Shown piece by piece: positions 1-4,336 of a DNA stretch of 9,030 bases. Position numbers and translations under genes: made by a program. Positions within the stretch are counted from its first letter, which is position 1. Each line of letters starts with the position of its first letter. The DNA lies in contig JAFUFG010000106.1 in NCBI GenBank assembly GCA_017470045.1, positions 1 through 9,030 of the forward strand, written 5' to 3'. Origin of the DNA: Bacilli bacterium (GTDB lineage Bacteria > Bacillota_I > Bacilli_A > RF39 > UBA660). The notes beneath the pieces are model-generated. The model worked only from the letters and a program-made list of their open reading frames with translations, did not search any database and was not told the DNA's origin.

Positions 1-631
1 GCTCTACATAAATAATCTTTTTCTTATGCCCTTCATTATCTTGAAAACAAAAAGCCTTTAAATCATCTGGTATATGATTCTCACTATCCGTCAACAATTC
101 CTCTGCAAGAATACGATTTTTTCCATAATTATACATGAACTCTCCATGTAGATAACCATATTCTAATTTTGTAAGATAATTCATATAATCACAAACTTTT
201 TGTAAATCCGTATGTTCTTTATCCTTTACAATAAAATTCGTTCCGCTACCTTTCGTAGTCTTTAATACAAATCCATTTGGAAGTTTTTCCAAATCTTCCA
301 CCGTAATCTTATCTTTACAAAAATACTCTTTAATTAAATATTTAGAACCAATTTTTTCTTTAACGTATTGACGAACATCATGCTTATCGGCATATTTAGC
401 CAATTTCTTCATTAATATTTTATTTACTTTATAACCATTTAGTTTCTCCGTAAAAGTTTGTAAGTTGTTCAAATCTAACTCTTTTCCCATATTAATCTGA
501 TAAATATTCTTTACAAACTTCGTTTTATTATAAAGCGGATGAAATAGAATCTTTCTCTTATTATATTTGGAAACTCGAACATTATTTTCCCAAGATTCTG
601 TACTAAATTTTGTCATATCATAACTACTCAT
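1..631 (-). CDS. TupA-like ATP-grasp family protein, 3' end cut by window edge
   Basis: The frame is open from the ATG at 631 to base 1 (210 codons), so the C-terminus is missing. It reads as the TupA-like ATP-grasp family, which is found in capsule, teichuronopeptide and other surface-polysaccharide loci, where members are thought to join an amino acid or similar group to the glycan using ATP. Visible signatures: ADKHDVRQYVKEKIGSKYLI (81-100), the nucleotide-loop segment LPNGFVLKTTKGSGTNFIVK (117-136), RILAEELL (173-180) and DDLKAFCF (189-196). All are in the order expected for the family. The SD GGGGG at 640-644 lies about 8 bases before the ATG; a second ATG at 616 lacks a matching SD. The gene follows the glycosyltransferase-like gene by 23 bp with no terminator between, so they are probably co-transcribed. 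No signal peptide is seen, so it should be cytoplasmic. The family call is confident; the substrate is unknown. Confidence 0.85.
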   Translation of the reverse strand, partial: MSSYDMTKFSTESWENNVRVSKYNKRKILFHPLYNKTKFVKNIYQINMGKELDLNNLQTFTEKLNGYKVNKILMKKLAKYADKHDVRQYVKEKIGSKYLIKEYFCKDKITVEDLEKLPNGFVLKTTKGSGTNFIVKDKEHTDLQKVCDYMNYLTKLEYGYLHGEFMYNYGKNRILAEELLTDSENHIPDDLKAFCFQDNEGHKKKIIYVE

Positions 632-654
632 TTTAAATACCCCCAATCACAATA

Positions 655-1509
655 TTATTGAAATCTCTTAATCCAATTATCAAAGTCATAATAATCAACA
701 ATTTTATCATCAATCTTTTCATATGGTGAATTAATAAAGTCAACAATATCATCCATATTATCTTCACCTATAATAAAAATATTATTTTTATTATAAAAAT
801 CATATTCTTTAATAAACTTATTCGTTGTAATTAACTTCTTATGAAAGAATAATGCTTCCATAGTACGTAACGCTAATCCACGTTGATTATAAGCATTAAA
901 ATCTAAAATACATTTACATTTTGAAATCATTACAATATAGTCTTTATAATCTACATAATCTTTTTCATCGGTAATAACTTTAAAATTTGTTTTTAGCTTT
1001 TTCTTTTTTAATTTTTTTTCAAAAGAAAGAATTTCATTCATTCGATCTTTTGCTCTTCCTAAGAAAATGACATCATCTTCAATTTCATTCTCTGGTAACT
1101 TTGCTCTTTTAGAATAGTAAGTAGTATTAAACTTAAAATTATATTTTTCTGCTTCTTCTTCATCAAAAGTATAAATTTCATCCAAATTAGGATCTTTAGT
1201 AATTTCAAAATAATGATCAAAAACTAATTTATTCCAAAAAAACAAAATAACTTTACAATTTGGATTTTTCTCTTTGATATATCTTGAAACATCATAGTTA
1301 TAGTAGTTTTCTCCTAAAATAACATACTTATATTCTTTAACATGTTTCATCCAATTTCCAAAGTTTCTCCAGTATTTTCTACCTTCACCACTTCCAACAC
1401 AACCAGGTTTATACATGTATTCTGCACCGTGACCTGCAAGTTCATCTAAACAAGGCATCTTTGCTTTAATCATTACTCTTTCTTGTTTATCTTTTTTCTT
1501 AAAAAACAT
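655..1509 (-). CDS. Glycosyltransferase-like polysaccharide biosynthesis protein
   Basis: A 284-residue soluble protein resembling the small glycosyltransferase/LPS-biosynthesis-like proteins of surface-polysaccharide clusters. The most telling part is the C-terminal half: DDVIFLGRAKDR (145-156), then CILDFNAYNQRGLALRTMEA (200-219), LFFHKKLITTN (220-230), YDFYNKNNIFIIG (236-248) and a final FDNWIKRF motif (276-283). This is the nucleotide-sugar side of a GT-B-like fold, with a conserved Glu (E218) in the RTMEAL segment. The N-terminal half has alternating beta strands and helices (KYVILGEN, CKVILFFWNKL) but no clear acceptor motif. The start ATG has the SD GGTGAT at 1513-1518, three bases away. 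It is followed after 23 bp by a TupA-like ATP-grasp gene, which supports a role in glycan assembly. Sugar donor and acceptor cannot be read from the sequence. Confidence 0.7.
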   Translation of the reverse strand: MFFKKKDKQERVMIKAKMPCLDELAGHGAEYMYKPGCVGSGEGRKYWRNFGNWMKHVKEYKYVILGENYYNYDVSRYIKEKNPNCKVILFFWNKLVFDHYFEITKDPNLDEIYTFDEEEAEKYNFKFNTTYYSKRAKLPENEIEDDVIFLGRAKDRMNEILSFEKKLKKKKLKTNFKVITDEKDYVDYKDYIVMISKCKCILDFNAYNQRGLALRTMEALFFHKKLITTNKFIKEYDFYNKNNIFIIGEDNMDDIVDFINSPYEKIDDKIVDYYDFDNWIKRFQ

Positions 1510-1532
1510 AGTATCACCATCTTCATTATATC

Positions 1533-1565
1533 AAAAAAAAAGGAAAAAGAAAGCCTAAGCTTTCT
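1533..1565 (-). terminator. Intrinsic terminator of ssb
   Basis: On the minus strand AGAAAGC and GCTTTCT form a 7-bp stem around the loop TTAG, followed by a T-rich run (TTTTTCC and nine T). The ssb stop codon TAG lies inside the loop and the last codons form the left arm, so coding sequence and terminator overlap. It separates ssb from the downstream glycosyltransferase-like gene. Confidence 0.8.
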
Positions 1566-1896
1566 CTTCCGTCTTCGGATGGTTACTACTTAAGAAAGTA
1601 ATTTTTTCACAAATAATATCCCAATCCGTCTTTTTCTTTCCGTCTTCTTCTACTGTATTTGATTGTACTCTACCCTTAATTCCAATAATATCCCCTTTTC
1701 CACAATATTCCGCTGTATTTACAGCAATCTGATCAAACGCAACACAATCAATAAAATCTGTATCATAAGTACCTTCCATATTCTTAAAACTACGAGGTAT
1801 TGCTAAAGAAATAGTAGCTACCTTAGTACCGTTAGAAGACTTATTAATGGTAATATCTCTAGTAAGTCTACCAACTAAAATAATTTGATTTAACAA
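1555..1896 (-). CDS. ssb: Short single-stranded DNA-binding protein (SsbB-like)
   Basis: An OB-fold single-stranded DNA-binding protein of 113 residues. Family motifs: LNQIILVGRLTRDI at the N-terminus, ATISLAIPR, TDFIDCVAFD, AEYCGKGDIIGIKGRVQ and a final beta strand ICEKITFLSS. I chose the TTG at 1896 because a perfect AGGAGGTGAT lies just before it and the conserved SSB start (LNQIILVGRL) begins there. The frame stays open upstream to a TTG at 1950, but those 18 codons cover the SD and the probable promoter and are not SSB-like. The protein ends SSNHPKTEEKA and lacks the Gly-rich linker and acidic DDDIPF-type tip that replicative SSBs use to recruit partners. Its length equals that of B. subtilis SsbB, the competence-associated paralogue. 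It is not next to rpsF or rpsR, the usual location of the main ssb, so it may be a second copy. Confidence 0.9.
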   Translation of the reverse strand: MLNQIILVGRLTRDITINKSSNGTKVATISLAIPRSFKNMEGTYDTDFIDCVAFDQIAVNTAEYCGKGDIIGIKGRVQSNTVEEDGKKKTDWDIICEKITFLSSNHPKTEEKA

Positions 1897-1910
1897 GAGA
1901 ATCACCTCCT

Positions 1911-1951
1911 TTCGAAAGTGTATAGTAAAGGATATTAAAAACACTTTCAAA
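1911..1951. repeat. Imperfect inverted repeat framing the ssb promoter
   Basis: TTCGAAAGTGT (1911-1921) and ACACTTTCAAA (1941-1951) are inverted copies with one mismatch and a 19-base spacer. One arm covers the -35 box; the other covers the base next to the -10 box and the expected start site. Because one arm lies upstream of the start site, it cannot act as an RNA hairpin in that transcript, so a protein-binding site is more likely. Confidence 0.45.
1922..1950 (-). promoter_or_regulatory. Probable ssb promoter
   Basis: Reading the minus strand, TTGAAA (1945-1950) is followed after 17 bases by TACTAT (1922-1927); TATACA (1919-1924) is an alternative -10 with a long 20-base spacer. Transcription would start near 1915, just ahead of the SD and the TTG at 1896, giving a leader of about 20 bases. 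Confidence 0.5.
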
Positions 1952-1980
1952 TGAACCTTTAATAGAATTCAATTCGTATC

Positions 1981-2020
1981 AAAAACAAAAAAATAGAAAT
2001 CCCTAAAGGAATTTCTATTT
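1981..2020 (-). terminator. Intrinsic terminator of the sufS-sufU operon
   Basis: AAATAGAAAT (1991-2000) pairs with ATTTCTATTT (2011-2020), extended by CC/GG inside across one mismatch, around the loop at 2004-2007. On the minus strand it is followed by seven T, G and five T. It lies about 45 bases after the stop of the gene ending at 2064. On the plus strand the following bases are not T-rich, so it acts mainly on the minus strand. Confidence 0.9.
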
Positions 2021-2063
2021 TTAGAAAAGAAACAAGTCCGAATAAACAAGTTTCCTAGTTTTT

Positions 2064-2588
2064 TTATTTTTTTGTTTTTTGACGTTCTTGTTCTTGCTTT
2101 TCAAAGTAAAAATTCATATATTCTTCATGTGGTTTATCTGATCTTAAGATTTTAATCATTTTTAATGGATGATCTTTTTCTCTACGTCTTCTTTCAGCAA
2201 TCATCTTACGATCCTTAAAATAATGTTCAGACTCTAAAATACCATCTTCTATTTCACGGATTGTTACTTCTTCATCAAACGCATAGCCAGTTAAATCATG
2301 ACGAATCAACCAACAAGGACCAGATTCTAGTTTACCACCAATATGACGAAGCATCGTACCATATTGTTCTCCATTGGAATCATATTGTCCATATGGAGTT
2401 CTTCCAAATGTAGGCAATACTTCTCCTTCATTTAAAACATTATAATAAATTGTTTCATCCCCTTTTTGGAAACTTGAAAGTACTACTAAAGATACTTCTT
2501 CTCCAAATGGGATTCCTTTAGCATCATCATCATAATATTTTAATTCTCCAAGATATAAATTTTTACGAGCATATTTCTTATTTTCCAT
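2064..2588 (-). CDS. Unknown 174-residue protein in the sufS-sufU operon
   Basis: I do not recognise this protein. It has no signal peptide or membrane helix, so it should be cytoplasmic. Residues 10-115 look like a mixed beta domain with several aromatic and glycine turns (YLGELKYYDDDAKGIPFGEE, TFGRTPYGQYDSNGEQYG, RHIGGKLESGPCWLIRHD). From about 118 on it is helical and highly charged (KDRKMIAERRRREKDHPLKM) and ends in a Lys/Gln/Glu-rich tail. There is a single cysteine (C92) and no CxxC or other metal-ligand pattern, so nothing suggests that it carries a cluster itself. Its ATG overlaps the last 11 bases of sufU, with GAAGG as SD inside the sufU end, which indicates translational coupling. 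It is the last gene before the operon terminator. A link to iron-sulfur assembly rests on position only. Confidence 0.75.
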   Translation of the reverse strand: MENKKYARKNLYLGELKYYDDDAKGIPFGEEVSLVVLSSFQKGDETIYYNVLNEGEVLPTFGRTPYGQYDSNGEQYGTMLRHIGGKLESGPCWLIRHDLTGYAFDEEVTIREIEDGILESEHYFKDRKMIAERRRREKDHPLKMIKILRSDKPHEEYMNFYFEKQEQERQKTKK

Positions 2589-3012
2589 AACCTTCTAATT
2601 CCCCCAATAATTTGTCCATAGCTCTGCTAGGTAAAAGAGCACAATTCTTACGATTTGGTTGTTTACAAATTTCATCATAAACATTTAATTCTCCAAGTAA
2701 TTCAGAGTCATACTCTTTTTCATCAATCATATTTTTATAATTCGTTAAGATAGTTTTTGCTTCTTCTACTGTTTTTCCAATTAAACTACGAATCATAATG
2801 GAACTAGCAGAAGTACTAATTGCACAAGCTTCCCCATCAAAACGGATGTCTTGAATGACATCACCATCTATTTTCATCATAAAATCCAAATTGTCAATAC
2901 AACTTTCACTATTTGTATTTACCTTTAAGTAACTATCATCCTCAATTAAGCCCCGATTCATTGGATCTTGATAATTATCTAATATTATTTCTCTTCTTAA
3001 ATCATTATCCAT
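2578..3012 (-). CDS. sufU: SufU, IscU-like sulfur acceptor/scaffold for Fe-S assembly
   Basis: A 144-residue SufU, the zinc-containing partner that takes persulfide sulfur from SufS in Firmicutes and passes it to the SufBCD scaffold. The four ligand and active-site positions of the family are present: C38 and D40 in SESCIDN, C63 in FDGEACAIS and C124 in NRKNCALL. The N-terminal REIILDNYQDPMNRG (7-21) is also typical. The insertion between the second and third cysteine segments that sets SufU apart from IscU is present (roughly 80-115). After C124 the motif reads CALLPSRAM, whereas the B. subtilis protein as I recall it has CATLSWKAL, so the usual Trp is missing; an additional Cys lies at 116. 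The SD AGGTGAT overlaps the sufS stop codon, 8 bp separate the two genes, and the next gene overlaps its end, so the three are one transcription unit. Confidence 0.92.
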   Translation of the reverse strand: MDNDLRREIILDNYQDPMNRGLIEDDSYLKVNTNSESCIDNLDFMMKIDGDVIQDIRFDGEACAISTSASSIMIRSLIGKTVEEAKTILTNYKNMIDEKEYDSELLGELNVYDEICKQPNRKNCALLPSRAMDKLLGELEGYGK

Positions 3013-3020
3013 ATTATCAC

Positions 3021-4214
3021 CTATAAAACTACTTTAAATATATCCTCACTTTGTTCTAAAGCACTTACCATTTTATCAATATCTTCAAAATTGTTATAGA
3101 AATACATACTACAACGTACTGTATTTTTTACTCCAATTTCATCTTTTAATATTTTTGCACAATGATTTCCTGCTCTAACAAACACACGATAATGGTTTAG
3201 AAAAACAGAAGAATCTTGAGCAAAAACATTTTTTATATTGAAAGCAAGAATCCCGCTATCACTCTTTGTATTATACATCTCAATATTAGGAATCTTTTCT
3301 AATTTAGAAATTAAATACTTCTTAAGTTCCATCTCATGTTCATGAATTTTATCCATACCAATTTTTTGTAAATATAGAATAGCTTCTCTAAGTCCAATAA
3401 CTTCTGCTATAGGAGGAGTACCTGCTTCAAAACGTACTGGAACATCTTTTAATTCGTAACTAGTATCCGCTTCAAAAAAATTATTCATTCCTCCACCATA
3501 ACATAAAGGTTCCATCTCTTGAAGTAAATCGTATTTTCCAACCAATACTCCAATACCAGTAGGACCGCACATCTTATGTCCAGAAAAGCTCAAGAAATCA
3601 ATATTACTCTTTTTAAAATCTTCTTTCATATGAGGAACACTTTGTGCCCCATCTACGCAGAAATAAATATTCTTTTCTTTACAAATCTTACCAATGGACT
3701 CTACATCTCTTACGTCTCCTATTACATTCGTAACATGAGCAATCGAAATAACTTTTGTTTGATCCGTAATACTCTTTTCTACATTAGATACACTTAAACT
3801 ATAATCCGAATCCAATTCCATAAATTGAATTTCGATTCCAATTTCTTCCTTAAGACGTAGCCAAGGGAGAATATTAGAAGCATGTTCACTCTTCGTTAAA
3901 AGTACAATATCACCTTTTTTTAAGTGAGACTTCATAAAACCAAATACAACTTGATTAATAGACATTGTAGTTCCACTAGTAAAGATTACTTCGTTTGGTT
4001 CACAATGGATAAAATCCGCAACCACATTACGAGTACCATCATATAAAGTATTTGTAATAACAGCAGCATCATAATCTCCCCTATGAATATTAGAAGTATG
4101 TTGAGTCATATAACGTACCATACTATCTGTAACACACTTAGGTTTTAAAGTAGTTGCCCCATTATCAAAATAGACAATATCCTGTTCAAGCATTGGAAAA
4201 TCTTCGCGATTCAT
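3021..4214 (-). CDS. sufS: Cysteine desulfurase SufS
   Basis: A PLP-dependent group II cysteine desulfurase of 397 residues (family about 405) that releases sulfur from cysteine as a persulfide and hands it to SufU. Visible signatures: YFDNGATTLKP (15-25), EVIFTSGTTMSIN (75-87), the PLP-stacking His in SEHASNILPW (H111), the PLP-binding Asp in VDGAQS (D188), the Schiff-base lysine in SFSGHKMCGPTGIG (K214), RFEAGTP (261-267) and the catalytic cysteine in VRAGNHCAKIL (C352). No insertion is seen, in keeping with SufS rather than NifS/IscS. The start ATG has the SD GAGGTAGGT a few bases upstream. It is first in an operon with sufU and an unknown gene; sufBCD, which flank sufS-sufU in B. subtilis, are absent here. 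Two candidate promoters lie upstream, between 4238 and 4315. Confidence 0.95.
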   Translation of the reverse strand: MNREDFPMLEQDIVYFDNGATTLKPKCVTDSMVRYMTQHTSNIHRGDYDAAVITNTLYDGTRNVVADFIHCEPNEVIFTSGTTMSINQVVFGFMKSHLKKGDIVLLTKSEHASNILPWLRLKEEIGIEIQFMELDSDYSLSVSNVEKSITDQTKVISIAHVTNVIGDVRDVESIGKICKEKNIYFCVDGAQSVPHMKEDFKKSNIDFLSFSGHKMCGPTGIGVLVGKYDLLQEMEPLCYGGGMNNFFEADTSYELKDVPVRFEAGTPPIAEVIGLREAILYLQKIGMDKIHEHEMELKKYLISKLEKIPNIEMYNTKSDSGILAFNIKNVFAQDSSVFLNHYRVFVRAGNHCAKILKDEIGVKNTVRCSMYFYNNFEDIDKMVSALEQSEDIFKVVL

Positions 4215-4237
4215 AAATACCTACCTCATATCTTTAT

Positions 4238-4266
4238 ATTATATTGATAAAAAACAAATTTGCCAC
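4238..4266 (-). promoter_or_regulatory. Candidate proximal sufS promoter (P2)
   Basis: On the minus strand GTGGCA (4261-4266), a 17-base spacer and a perfect TATAAT (4238-4243). The -35 matches TTGACA at four of six positions. Transcription would start near 4231, leaving a short leader that still includes the sufS SD. Confidence 0.45.
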
Positions 4267-4274
4267 CTATGGCA
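4261..4274. repeat. Short palindrome TGCCA-CCTA-TGGCA upstream of sufS
   Basis: A 5-bp perfect inverted repeat with a 4-base centre. It covers the -35 of the proximal promoter and, if the distal promoter is used, would fold as a small hairpin near the 5' end of the leader. It could be an operator; the sequence does not identify a regulator. Confidence 0.35.
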
Positions 4275-4286
4275 TAAAACAACTTT

Positions 4287-4315
4287 ATTTTACCACAAAA
4301 AGAAAAAAAAGTCAT
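4287..4315 (-). promoter_or_regulatory. Candidate distal sufS promoter (P1)
   Basis: On the minus strand ATGACT (4310-4315), a 17-base spacer and TAAAAT (4287-4292) preceded by TGG, which makes an extended -10. The start would be near 4280, giving a leader of about 66 bases. The -35 lies inside the terminator stem of the upstream gene, so the end of one unit and the start of the next are merged. Confidence 0.55.
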
Positions 4316-4332
4316 TGATTAATGACCTTTTT
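4303..4332 (-). terminator. Intrinsic terminator of the 689-residue protein gene
   Basis: GTCATT (4311-4316) pairs with AATGAC (4321-4326) around a 4-base loop. The stem is extended by a G-U pair and five A-T pairs, and on the minus strand it is followed by eight T. It starts four bases after the stop codon at 4337. Confidence 0.85.
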
Positions 4333-4336
4333 AGAA

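Noticed and set aside
1525..1530. TATAAT on the minus strand ahead of the glycosyltransferase-like gene
   Set aside because: No acceptable -35 at 16-18 bases (CTTTCT only), and the start site would fall in the SD. Transcription may instead come from readthrough of the ssb terminator.
1897..1950. N-terminal extension of ssb to the TTG at 1950
   Set aside because: These 18 codons overlap the SD and the promoter, and SSB homology begins at the TTG at 1896.
2030..2051. Direct repeat AAACAAGT twice, 14 bases apart, after the sufS-sufU operon's last gene
   Set aside because: Only 8 bases, two copies, AT-rich region; chance is likely.
3576..3797. Open frame of 73 codons on the plus strand
   Set aside because: It lies inside sufS in another frame, has no SD or promoter and its composition is that of an antisense shadow.
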